Shown piece after piece: positions 27,830 through 35,606 of a stretch of 64,000 nt of DNA (within the stretch, counting starts at the first letter, position 1; each line of letters opens with the position of its first letter). The position numbers and the translations under genes were made by a program. Location of the stretch: the NCBI GenBank assembly GCA_019721075.1, contig JAHEAD010000001.1:62001-126000 (forward strand). The letters are read 5' to 3'. The DNA is from Candidatus Sysuiplasma jiujiangense. GTDB lineage: Archaea; Thermoplasmatota; Thermoplasmata; Sysuiplasmatales; Sysuiplasmataceae. The notes under the pieces are model-generated. The model did not search any database. It was not told the origin of the DNA and saw nothing but the letters and a program-made list of their open reading frames with translations.

Positions 27830-30520
27830 TCATGCACCGTCGGCCGGTACGTGTATTACATTAGATTCCAGGGATGAATAGGGAGTGTCATTGCAGGTCG
27901 CAATGATGATCTGGCAACTCCTTGCAGCATCTGACAGTATGTCACAGAATCTTTTCATCCTGACAGTATCGGCATTGACCAGCCTGTCGTCAATAACAAT
28001 TAGATTTCGCTCCTCCGTGCTTGCAATAACGCCTATTGCAAGGCGAAGCAGAACAATGATCTGTTCACGCATGCCGTGACTTAGACTTTCAACGGGCATC
28101 GAGCTTTCATATACAGGAACTGAGACAGAAGACGGCTTCAGCTCCAAGTCGAGATTCAATGCGCCATAGTTGCCATCGGTAAGAAATTTCAGCCACGGAT
28201 CCAGCTTCCGGCTTACGGGTGCAGAAAGAGCTTCTGTTTTGCTCCTTTCATATTGCTCTGCAAGTTCTTTGAGCAGTCTGACGCCCTCTGAACGCAACTG
28301 AAGCATCCTGACCCGTTTTTTAGCCGCATTCAGCTTTATTTCGAGGTCGGCCATAGCTGTATACCCTTTCCTGCTGACATCTCCCTCTATCAGTGCATTC
28401 AGCCTGCTTGTTTCTATATCGATGCCATGCATCTGCTCCTTCAGCCTGCCGATGAGTGCTTCCGTCCTGCTGTATTTCTCTTTAGGAGCAGTTACCTTCT
28501 CACCGTAGTTTTTGCGAAGCGTTTCAAGTCTTTCGCTTTTGGCTTTCCTGTCATTTTCGGCGGCGGCAATTAAATTATCGAGGTTGTCGAACGTGCCATA
28601 ATTTCTCAAAACCCTTTCAATTTCATTTTCATCCTTCTGTTTTCTGGCCCTTCTGTCAGAGAGCTTGGAGGCAATTGAGATGACTCCGTTCTGCAGATCT
28701 TCATACCTTTTCCTCTCGTCTGATGCAGTTTTCTGCGTCTGTGATATATCACCAATAAGTTTCTCCTTCTTCTCTTCCCTCTCCAGTATCATTTCACGGA
28801 TCACGCTTCCTTTATTGTCTTCCGGGCTCAGTTCGAAGAATGTGGAGAAACGTTTCTCCTCAGCTATGCCTTTGAGAACGCGTTCGAGTTCTGTCTCAGC
28901 ATCCGGATTGGCTCTCTCAACATCGTCAAGGCGCTGTTTCAGGTTGACAATTGCACCCTCAATTTCCCTGCGCCGTTCGTAGAGATTCATAAGTTCATCT
29001 GATGTATTCACTCCAAATCTGGAATACAGCCCATCGATTTTCTTTTTAAGATCATCATGCCTGGAGAGAAGTTCCTTAAGCTCCTCAGCACCGCTGCGAA
29101 CTGTAATTGTCCCCACTCCGCGAATATTGAACTCTGTTGCCTCTCTTACAACGAATTCATCTGCATTAACAGCAGTGGCAGGCGGTGTTGCAGTTACATC
29201 CCTTCTCTCTCCGAGCCATTTAAAGTAAACACGTACTGCACTTGCTTCGATCTTAGCATTCAGATTTGCAAAATCTTCATTGAGTCTTTCAAACTTCCTG
29301 ATCTCCCTGATATCAGGTGCTGAAAGCCCGGAAAGATCCTGCTGCTTCAGTTCAATTTCATTTTTCAGCGCTTTGATTCTTCTGAGATGATCTTCAAGTA
29401 TATTCCTGTTTTTTTCCAGATTCCTCAAGTTTCTGGCAGACTGGAGTCCCTTCAGTTCTCTTTCTATCAGCTGCAGAGAAGGCTCCAGTCTGTTTTTAAT
29501 ATCAGCATTGTACCTTTCGGTGTTTTCCAAAACTGTCCTGAGTTCTCTCTTTTCATCCGAGAGATTCTGTTCCAGAATTGCTATTTCTTCCGCAAGAGAT
29601 TGAATCTCCTTCCGGTTCTCCAGTATAAGGCTCCTGTCCTTTTGCAGATCCCTCAGGTTCTTTTCAAGTTCCGCAGCATTTGACTCCAATGCTGCCAGTT
29701 CATTTTCATATATTTCTGCATCATCGAGTTTCTTCGACAGGGTTTTCAGTTCAGCCTGCTGAGCCTCCAGTTCCACGGATTTTAACCTTTTATGCTCCAG
29801 CAAACTTTCAAGGTCCTGGCGAAAGCCGTTAAGCCTCAACTCAGCTTCCCGGAACTCCGAGAGCTCCTTCTCCATCACATCAATCTCTGCCTCAAGAGAT
29901 GCGATTTCGCCTTTAGCCGGTTTTCTGCCTTCAGGGGTCCAGTATTTTCTGTATTCGGTTTCAAGTCTCCTGAGAAACGTCTCTTCGGCATCAGATTTGA
30001 CAGCAAGATTAACCAGCCCCTGTATACCATGCTTTACTCCTTCATTCCATTCACTCTGTGGAACTGCCCCGTCTGACTGAAGATACCAGAGGGCCTGTGC
30101 AAGACCGCGATTTTCAGGTTTTGCGGTGCCTTTCAGAGACGTTTCACCTCCAAGTATCTTCCTTAGTTTCATATCAGAAGTGTCGCCATCATCGTTCATG
30201 ACCCACGTTCCATTGATTTCGGTATAGAACTCACTGATGGGATCCTGCAAAAAGCGTTTGTGGATCCTGTATCGTTTCTGACCTGATGTGAAAATCATCC
30301 ATGCTTCAGGGCCAAGGGAACTGCCCAGCGGCTGTGCAAGTCTTATTTCCTCACTCTTTGTATTGTGCCTGTCAAACATCAATCTGGTCATAATTTCGAA
30401 AAGTGTGGATTTGCCGGCCTCATTTCTTCCTACTATCAGATTAATTCTCGGGTCGAATCGGAATGTATGCAACTTCCTGTATGAACGCCAGTTGCAAACA
30501 GCGATCTCCTCAATTATCAG
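27830..30520 (-). CDS. Rad50/SbcC/YhaN-like SMC-type ATPase without zinc hook
   Basis: A DNA-repair type ATPase of about 896 residues with Walker A in LIVGRNEAGKST near the N-terminus, signature SLSHGMREQ and Walker B LIVIDDRLV near the C-terminus, and about 650 residues of coiled coil between. There is no CxxC zinc hook. Instead the middle carries a small beta-rich hinge (VYFKWLGERRDV ... IRGVGTITVRSGAEEL), closer to bacterial YhaN. The first plausible codon is CTG at 30520: it overlaps the Mre11-like stop as CTGA, has GGAGG seven bases upstream, and restores the family N-terminus IIEEIAVCNWRSYRKL. The first conventional start, TTG 30472, would remove that strand. It presumably forms a nuclease complex with the upstream Mre11-like protein. 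Confidence 0.85.
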   Translation of the reverse strand: MIIEEIAVCNWRSYRKLHTFRFDPRINLIVGRNEAGKSTLFEIMTRLMFDRHNTKSEEIRLAQPLGSSLGPEAWMIFTSGQKRYRIHKRFLQDPISEFYTEINGTWVMNDDGDTSDMKLRKILGGETSLKGTAKPENRGLAQALWYLQSDGAVPQSEWNEGVKHGIQGLVNLAVKSDAEETFLRRLETEYRKYWTPEGRKPAKGEIASLEAEIDVMEKELSEFREAELRLNGFRQDLESLLEHKRLKSVELEAQQAELKTLSKKLDDAEIYENELAALESNAAELEKNLRDLQKDRSLILENRKEIQSLAEEIAILEQNLSDEKRELRTVLENTERYNADIKNRLEPSLQLIERELKGLQSARNLRNLEKNRNILEDHLRRIKALKNEIELKQQDLSGLSAPDIREIRKFERLNEDFANLNAKIEASAVRVYFKWLGERRDVTATPPATAVNADEFVVREATEFNIRGVGTITVRSGAEELKELLSRHDDLKKKIDGLYSRFGVNTSDELMNLYERRREIEGAIVNLKQRLDDVERANPDAETELERVLKGIAEEKRFSTFFELSPEDNKGSVIREMILEREEKKEKLIGDISQTQKTASDERKRYEDLQNGVISIASKLSDRRARKQKDENEIERVLRNYGTFDNLDNLIAAAENDRKAKSERLETLRKNYGEKVTAPKEKYSRTEALIGRLKEQMHGIDIETSRLNALIEGDVSRKGYTAMADLEIKLNAAKKRVRMLQLRSEGVRLLKELAEQYERSKTEALSAPVSRKLDPWLKFLTDGNYGALNLDLELKPSSVSVPVYESSMPVESLSHGMREQIIVLLRLAIGVIASTEERNLIVIDDRLVNADTVRMKRFCDILSDAARSCQIIIATCNDTPYSSLESNVIHVPADGA

Positions 30521-31641
30521 AAATTTCCCTCCTTTGAAAGACGTTTCAGCAGAGACATGGCCTCAAGAACAGCCTGCTTGTCTGTGTTGGCATAGTTCAC
30601 ATAACCGTCGGGTGTTTTTCCCTCAGAAAGTGCGTGGAGCAGAGCAGCCATATCGGACATGAGGCCCGGCGGCAAATTATCAGTTGAACCTACAGGCTGA
30701 AGCATTGATTCCTCCGGCCAGTCTACATACAGTGCGTTTTCCATCAATTCCGAACGCAGGGATGAGAGAGAACGGAATGCATCGTCTGGAATATTCTCGT
30801 CAAGTCTGACAGAAATACGAAGAAGCTGTGAGCTTAATTGAGCATCGGAAAATATCCTGGAACGCATCCTTTCCACGTCGGTTTCATCACTTACGAAGAC
30901 ATCATGCTCAAACCATTTGAGCTGCCCCACACGTCTTCTTTCAATTTTGGGCTGATCCTGAGCCTTTCCTATGTCAACAATGACGATATTCCCTGCGTCT
31001 GATTCTCCAAATGTTGTTTGCTCGTGGGTACCGGAATAGACTGTCCTGCCGCTTGCCCGAAAACTGTGCCAGTCGCCGAGTGCAAGATAATCGAGACCAG
31101 AGATGTCAGCTCGGTCGGCAGGTATTGGAAAGTTGACTGAATCAGATACTGTCCTGAGGGAGCCATGCGCTATGCCTATTCTGATGCATTCATCCTTTTT
31201 CCTTTCTGGTATCCAGTAAGTAGGATCCCTGCTGCTCAGTTTCTGGGAAACAGGGCAAGGATAGACGAAAGTGCCCTCAACAACCTCCTTCTCGGCCTCT
31301 TCTGCCATCAGCGTGATATGTTTTCCGGCGTGCTTCCACGCCCCCCTGTCCCAAACGCCTCCTGCCAACAGGGGATCATGATTCCCCGGAAGTATCAGAA
31401 CGGGGACGGGTGAAAATCCGTTGAGTATATCAATGGTATATCTGACGACCGAGTCGTCGACATTGTGGTTGTCGAACGTATCACCGGAAATAATTACAAA
31501 GTCGACCTTTTCACTCTTTGCGATATTTGCTATGAGCGAAGCTGTCTGATACCTCTTTTTTCTGACCTCGCCTGCTTTCTCTCCTATCTGTACCGCCTTG
31601 AGACCCATATGCCAGTCTGAAGTATGAAGCATCCTCACCAT
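30517..31641 (-). CDS. Mre11/SbcD/YhaO-like DNA-repair exonuclease
   Basis: A 374-residue calcineurin-like phosphoesterase. Metal-binding motifs are in order: LHTSDWHMG, ISGDTFDNH, LPGNHD, and later IAHGS and LGDWHSFRA. These bind two Mn ions for 3'-5' exonuclease and endonuclease activity on DNA ends. ATG 31641 gives the family start MVRMLHTSDWH; an upstream start at 31725 would add 28 unlikely residues. The stop overlaps the proposed CTG start of the Rad50-like gene by four bases, indicating coupled translation of the two subunits. Confidence 0.92.
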   Translation of the reverse strand: MVRMLHTSDWHMGLKAVQIGEKAGEVRKKRYQTASLIANIAKSEKVDFVIISGDTFDNHNVDDSVVRYTIDILNGFSPVPVLILPGNHDPLLAGGVWDRGAWKHAGKHITLMAEEAEKEVVEGTFVYPCPVSQKLSSRDPTYWIPERKKDECIRIGIAHGSLRTVSDSVNFPIPADRADISGLDYLALGDWHSFRASGRTVYSGTHEQTTFGESDAGNIVIVDIGKAQDQPKIERRRVGQLKWFEHDVFVSDETDVERMRSRIFSDAQLSSQLLRISVRLDENIPDDAFRSLSSLRSELMENALYVDWPEESMLQPVGSTDNLPPGLMSDMAALLHALSEGKTPDGYVNYANTDKQAVLEAMSLLKRLSKEGNF

Positions 31642-31890
31642 AGGTGCATCACTTACCTCTGCCGTCACAGCGACAAAACTCTCGGCCTTCCAGCTTTCGA
31701 TGAAACATTGAACTGAGCCGGACAAGTGAGTAATTTTTCAGATATTATTAATTTGGCAGGGGCATATCGAAAGCCGCTTTGATTCGATTTGAACTGTTTC
31801 GGGCGTTTCCAGAGCCGCAGAGATTATGCCTACGTTCAGTTTTCAGCAGTACCAAATCATATCCTCGGCGGGGCGCAACAAAATTGTCTG

Positions 31891-31965
31891 CGGGCTCGCC
31901 GGGATTCGAACCCGGGTCGCTGGTTCCGAAGACCAGCAGGATGATCCTGACTACCCTACGAGCCC
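31891..31965 (-). tRNA. tRNA-Arg (anticodon TCG)
   Basis: Folds as a full cloverleaf on the minus strand: acceptor GGGCTCG/CGAGCCC with discriminator G, D arm GGGT...ATCC, anticodon stem CTGGT/ACCAG with the seven-base loop CTTCGGA (anticodon TCG), and T arm CCGGG-TTCGAAT-CCCGG. No intron and no encoded CCA. It decodes CGA and probably other CGN codons. Confidence 0.93.
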
Positions 31966-32012
31966 CGTTCACCGTTAGCTTCAACACATTCAAAAAACTA
32001 TCATAAGAAAAA

Positions 32013-32021
32013 CCAATATAG
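32013..32021 (+). promoter_or_regulatory. TATA box for tRNA-Val
   Basis: CCAATATAG lies about 50 bases before the 5' end of tRNA-Val, which predicts a start near 32043 and a 24-base leader removed by RNase P. This is normal archaeal tRNA promoter spacing. Confidence 0.45.
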
Positions 32022-32066
32022 AGAAAACAATTAATGCACGTAGCCATTTTTGCGACCGGAGAACGA

Positions 32067-32153
32067 GGGCTGGTGGTCTAGTGGTTATGACGTCGCGCTT
32101 ACATCCTGTGGTAGGAAACGCGGAGGTCGGCGGTTCAATTCCGCCTCAGCCCA
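32067..32153 (+). tRNA. tRNA-Val (anticodon TAC) with a 14-base intron
   Basis: Cloverleaf: acceptor GGGCTGG/TCAGCCC (one G-U pair) with discriminator A, anticodon stem TCGCG/CGCGG, T arm GGCGG-TTCAATT-CCGCC. The loop reads CTTACA, intron, A, giving anticodon TAC. The intron is 32104-32117 at position 37/38. The precursor forms a textbook bulge-helix-bulge: central helix CTTA/TAGG, 3-base bulges CAT and AAA, and a two-pair CC/GG cap. Mature length is 73 bases; CCA is not encoded. Confidence 0.93.
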
Positions 32154-32216
32154 CTTATCCTCAGGCAGGTACGGACTGTTTACCGAAAAGATGATGCCGC
32201 CAGACGGTCTTTGGCA

Positions 32217-32966
32217 TTAAATCAAATTTACCGCAAAACCTGTCAAAAATCCGGCGAATATTCCGATGTACGCAAGATTGCGCAATTTTCTGTCCCTGTC
32301 AGAAAAAAGCGATTTTATCATAGGCAGAATGACATACATGATAGTCCCCATTGCCAGACCATCAAACAAGAGCCCGATGAGTTTCAAATTGAAGTAATAG
32401 CCGAACGCACCTCCAATGATGTCTGGCACACCGCCTATTAGAAGCAGCCCGATAATCTGCCTTTCTCTGTTTTTCAGGTTTCCGAGAAATGGAGATGAGA
32501 TAGGAAAGCCTTCAGTCATGTTCTGCAATATGAAGCCGAGAAGTATCACCGTAGCGGCGCCGCTGAGGCCTATGAGTGCACCCGTGGAGCCAAAGACAAG
32601 ACCTTCAGTCAGATTCTGAAAACCTATCCCGAGAGCCATAAGCAGGGCAGTCCTTGAAGCCGTCAGTCCTTCCTTGGATCTGTTCTCCATAAGATAGAGT
32701 ATGCCGAAGCCAGCGGCAAATGAAAGAATGAAAATAACATCTGCAACCGGACTGCTGCCATAGCCGTAAAGTGCACCATTGTAGATGACAGGAGTGGCAT
32801 TGGAGAAAATATCCGCAAGAAGGAACATCAGTATGCCGATAGCACCTGCATTAAGAAGCTTCAAAATCTCTGCCCCGGTTCCGCTCCTGAGGACTACGGG
32901 TATCGACAGGTAAATAGAAAATCCCATGACAGCTGATAGAAGGATAACCTCGATGAAAGATAACAT
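32217..32966 (-). CDS. ZIP-like metal transporter with altered metal site
   Basis: A 249-residue membrane protein with about eight helices. Two helices carry the ZIP family site in modified form: GIGFQNLTEGLVFG and FILQNMTEGFPIS. In ordinary ZIP proteins these read HNxxEG and HExxE/HNxxEG; here each His is Gln while the Asn and Glu remain. It is thus a ZIP homologue that may carry another divalent metal or have changed coordination. ATG 32966 is preferred: a TATA box (GAATATAAGC, 32988-32997) lies 26 bases before it, giving a leaderless mRNA. It is divergent from a HTH/ferritin-like regulator gene across a palindrome-rich gap. Confidence 0.8.
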   Translation of the reverse strand: MLSFIEVILLSAVMGFSIYLSIPVVLRSGTGAEILKLLNAGAIGILMFLLADIFSNATPVIYNGALYGYGSSPVADVIFILSFAAGFGILYLMENRSKEGLTASRTALLMALGIGFQNLTEGLVFGSTGALIGLSGAATVILLGFILQNMTEGFPISSPFLGNLKNRERQIIGLLLIGGVPDIIGGAFGYYFNLKLIGLLFDGLAMGTIMYVILPMIKSLFSDRDRKLRNLAYIGIFAGFLTGFAVNLI

Positions 32967-32987
32967 GATTTTAAACACAGTAATATG

Positions 32988-32997
32988 CTTATATTCA
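32988..32997 (-). promoter_or_regulatory. TATA box of the ZIP-like transporter gene
   Basis: GAATATAAGC on the minus strand, centred 26 bases upstream of ATG 32966. The palindromic elements at 33001-33040 lie immediately upstream of it, where a regulator could control access of the basal factors. Confidence 0.5.
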
Positions 32998-33000
32998 TAG

Positions 33001-33040
33001 ATAACGGCGTTAACTAGTTATGTTAACAGTGTTATTAACA
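33001..33040. promoter_or_regulatory. Cluster of palindromes (GTTAAC-type), candidate operator
   Basis: GTTAAC occurs at 33009-33014 and 33022-33027 and ATTAAC at 33034-33039, spaced 12-13 bases, close to one helical turn. Within this, TAACTAGTTA (33011-33020) is a perfect palindrome, and GTTAA/TTAAC form an inverted repeat around 33022-33039. The cluster lies between the ZIP-like promoter and the regulator gene and is the natural binding site for that regulator. This is inferred from position and symmetry only. Confidence 0.55.
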
Positions 33041-33101
33041 GTCGATTTGCTTGAAAATACAAATCGGTAGTTCTCCGAAACCTACAGGTGAGGAAAAGCT
33101 G

Positions 33102-33794
33102 ATGCCGGCCATCAGGTCAAGAATTGCGTCAAGACTGTATTCAATGGGATTCAGAGTGAGGGATATAGCGGTTGTAGTCGGCACGACACAGCCGGCCGTG
33201 ATACAATATCTGAAAGGCAGAAGGGGCAAGGGCACTCCTGGCATGCAAGTGCTTGACAGTCTGATAGAACCTGTTGTTGCCAGGGCAGCGGGTCTCATAA
33301 AATTGCAGGAAGGAAGGATTGAGACGGTAGAACTGCTCGAAATTGCAAGGCAGTTCACAATAATCAGCACAGGGAGACACTTTATTCAGAGCGGGGAGAA
33401 GATTAACGACGAGTCGCTGTCACTGCTGAGGAAAAGACTTCAGCTTGAGCTGTCCGCCGCTGAAAAATACCTTGAAATGTCGAACCGCACGGACGACGAA
33501 TATACAAAACTGCTGCTCAGAATGATTGCATCGGACAGCATAAGGCATGGTGATGTGGTTTCCCAGATCATTTCATGGATGGAATCTGGAAAAGGAGCGG
33601 ATTTCTCCCTTCCTGACAGGACATTCCTCGAAATGATGCTGTCTATCGAGGACAGGGCTTCCGAGTCCAGTCTGACAGGGAACATCAAAATAGAGCACCC
33701 CGTTGCAAGACTCCTCCTTGAATGGATTGATGAGGATGAGAGGAAACATGAGCATACGATGGAAAAGATAATTTCACTTGTTGACTCAGAATAA
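33102..33794 (+). CDS. HTH regulator fused to a ferritin-like four-helix domain
   Basis: A 230-residue protein. Residues about 1-45 are a helix-turn-helix of the COG2522 type (FRVRDIAVVVGTTQPAVIQYLKG). Residues about 100-225 are four helices with Glu/His spaced as in ferritin-like (rubrerythrin) di-metal proteins: ELSAAEKYLEMS, ASDSIRHGDVVS, MLSIEDRASE and DEDERKHEHTME. This suggests a DNA-binding domain controlled by iron or another metal bound in a helical bundle. ATG 33102 is preferred because AGGTGAGG lies 8 bases before it; TTG 33051 would add 17 residues. It is divergent from the ZIP-like transporter gene, its likely target. Confidence 0.7.
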   Translation: MPAIRSRIASRLYSMGFRVRDIAVVVGTTQPAVIQYLKGRRGKGTPGMQVLDSLIEPVVARAAGLIKLQEGRIETVELLEIARQFTIISTGRHFIQSGEKINDESLSLLRKRLQLELSAAEKYLEMSNRTDDEYTKLLLRMIASDSIRHGDVVSQIISWMESGKGADFSLPDRTFLEMMLSIEDRASESSLTGNIKIEHPVARLLLEWIDEDERKHEHTMEKIISLVDSE

Positions 33795-34013
33795 CGTCTC
33801 TGCACTGAACACTTCTAGGTAAGATATCGGTTGAGCACACGACTCTTCAGAAGGACTGCTCCTGGTCGTTGGCAATCAAATTTTTCGGATATGGACCAGC
33901 AGATTGTGTGTCAAGCGACTTAAAGCCGATCATAATGCAAGAAGCGGGATTTTGGCATCTATTGATGAAGTTCAGAAAAGCATGTTCCGTTTTGGCCGTG
34001 GGCGGTAAATGGA
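33795..34013. other. 219-base convergent gap
   Basis: I see no gene, repeat or clear structure here. It separates the convergent regulator gene and the DUF1634 gene. Confidence 0.3.
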
Positions 34014-34382
34014 TCAGATGTGTGGAATTATGACTATTGCAATAAACAGATTGATTATTACTATGATGGATAACAACAGATAGAGTCTGTCCTTAACGCT
34101 TGCAAACTTGCCTATGAGCAGGATCACACGTGAAATCGGTGTGAATATCAGGACGACCAGACCGGTATAAATCAGTGTGATTCCGCTGAAGTGCGAATAG
34201 GCCTCGAAGAAGCCATACGTCTTGGTGTTGAGGGTTGAATGGACATTCCCGATGGCTCCCAGCGAATAACCCGGTATTCCTCCCTGCACGAACAACATGA
34301 TGACACCCGAAGTAATAAGCAGTGCGCTTATGACGACACCCGTGATCAGTGAATAGCTGATAATATCTTCAATGTCCCTCAA
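34014..34382 (-). CDS. DUF1634 family membrane protein
   Basis: A 122-residue protein with three hydrophobic helices (about 8-32, 68-90 and 98-120) and the DUF1634 opening IISYSLITGVVISAL. DUF1634 genes are typically found next to TauE/SafE exporters, as here: its ATG overlaps the TauE stop by four bases. It is therefore probably an accessory subunit of the exporter. No charged residues suggesting catalysis are seen in the helices. Confidence 0.85.
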   Translation of the reverse strand: MRDIEDIISYSLITGVVISALLITSGVIMLFVQGGIPGYSLGAIGNVHSTLNTKTYGFFEAYSHFSGITLIYTGLVVLIFTPISRVILLIGKFASVKDRLYLLLSIIVIINLFIAIVIIPHI

Positions 34383-35242
34383 AATATACCAAGCCCCCTG
34401 AGAATCATCTGAATTCCCAAAATGGCAAGCAGAACGAGAAATACCAGACGTATCCGCTTGTTCTTCATCCTTACCAGAACGCGCGTGCCCAGCAATGCAC
34501 CGATGAGAACGCCAACAGCAGTAGGAGCGATGATGAACGCCTGCAGGAGACCGTCTGCCCAGTAAATGCCGCTGCTTGTAGCTGCCGTCACACCGATCAT
34601 GAAATTGCTTGTTGTCGTCGTGACCTTAATCGGAAGCGCCATCGCATAATCCATTCCGAGTACCTTCAGAGCGCCAGATCCTATTCCTAGCAGACCCGAA
34701 ATGAAGCCGGCCGCAAACATCACTGTCAGACCAAGCAACCATTTGCTGCCGTTGTAATGAACTGTTTTTTTCAACGATTCGTCATAATATTCGCCCGAAA
34801 GGCCGAAAAAACGTGTTGTCCAGTCAGGTTTCCTGGAGCTGGGAATATCACCCGTGATCTTCTTTGCCGTGGGATATATGGATAGAAGCAAAACTATCCC
34901 AAACAGAACAAATATGAAACTTGAAAGATGGTGGGCATAAATATAGGTTGCAGTCAGAGAACCAACTATTGCTCCGGATGTTGTTCCTATTTCAAGACCG
35001 ATGCCAATTTTGACATTCGTCAGTCTCTCCTTGACGTAAGCGCTTGCTGCGCCGCTCGATGTGGAAATTGTGGAAATCAGGCTGGCACCGGTAGCATATG
35101 CAATAGGAACGCCGACATAGAGCGAGAGTATGGGAACAAGAATTGTTCCCCCGCCGAGGCCGGTCAAAGCACCCAGGAATCCGGCGATAATTCCAGATAA
35201 AAATATAAATAAGAAAAGTAAGAGCGGTGCGATAAATATCAC
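34379..35242 (-). CDS. TauE/SafE family anion exporter
   Basis: A 287-residue membrane protein with about eight helices and the two family repeats: GFLGALTGLGGGTILVP near the N-terminus and GFISGLLGIGSGALKVLG after the central loop. Family members export sulfite, sulfoacetate or related organic anions. It begins with GTG, overlapping a preceding reading frame of doubtful reality. It is followed by DUF1634 with a four-base overlap. Given the rhodanese and TusA-like genes elsewhere in the window, sulfite or thiosulfate export is a reasonable but unproven guess. Confidence 0.88.
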   Translation of the reverse strand: MIFIAPLLLFLFIFLSGIIAGFLGALTGLGGGTILVPILSLYVGVPIAYATGASLISTISTSSGAASAYVKERLTNVKIGIGLEIGTTSGAIVGSLTATYIYAHHLSSFIFVLFGIVLLLSIYPTAKKITGDIPSSRKPDWTTRFFGLSGEYYDESLKKTVHYNGSKWLLGLTVMFAAGFISGLLGIGSGALKVLGMDYAMALPIKVTTTTSNFMIGVTAATSSGIYWADGLLQAFIIAPTAVGVLIGALLGTRVLVRMKNKRIRLVFLVLLAILGIQMILRGLGIF

Positions 35243-35606
35243 CTGCTGTCAATAAATTTGTTCCCGGTGACAGAGCATGTGCGGTTCAACAGCTCCGTTG
35301 AGTTCGGCCGCGTTTTGACTGTGCCGTAAATATGATAGCCCGCATGTGACAATGAAATATTATCGCAAAATGCCAGGCGGCAGGGCAGGAAGGTGAATGA
35401 AAAAAGTCCGAAAACCGCATTGTTTTCCTGAACCTGAAAATCATCCGGAAACAGCGATTTGGACATGATTAGGTAACCAGAAAGACAAATGATATAAATG
35501 ATTAATGCCGCAATGGGATGGGACCTGACTGCGATCGCATCAGGCAAAATAGAAATAAACTGAACTGTTGTATTCGACTGCGAGCAGTGTCAGAGGAAGT
35601 GGTGCT
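35243..35606. other. 364-base gap upstream of TauE and the hydroxyacid dehydrogenase
   Basis: This divergent gap holds no gene I can support. A 102-codon frame on the minus strand (35239-35547) overlaps the TauE start by four bases, but its composition is irregular and only one hydrophobic segment is seen. CAATAAATTTG at about 35250-35260 is AT-rich and may be promoter DNA. Confidence 0.35.

Noticed and set aside
31748-32047. Frames on both strands across the tRNA-Arg
   Set aside because: They run through the tRNA and its flanks; not coding.
35239-35547. 102-codon minus-strand frame overlapping the TauE start by four bases
   Set aside because: The overlap geometry is tempting, but the composition is irregular and no family resemblance is seen; left as unannotated intergenic DNA.
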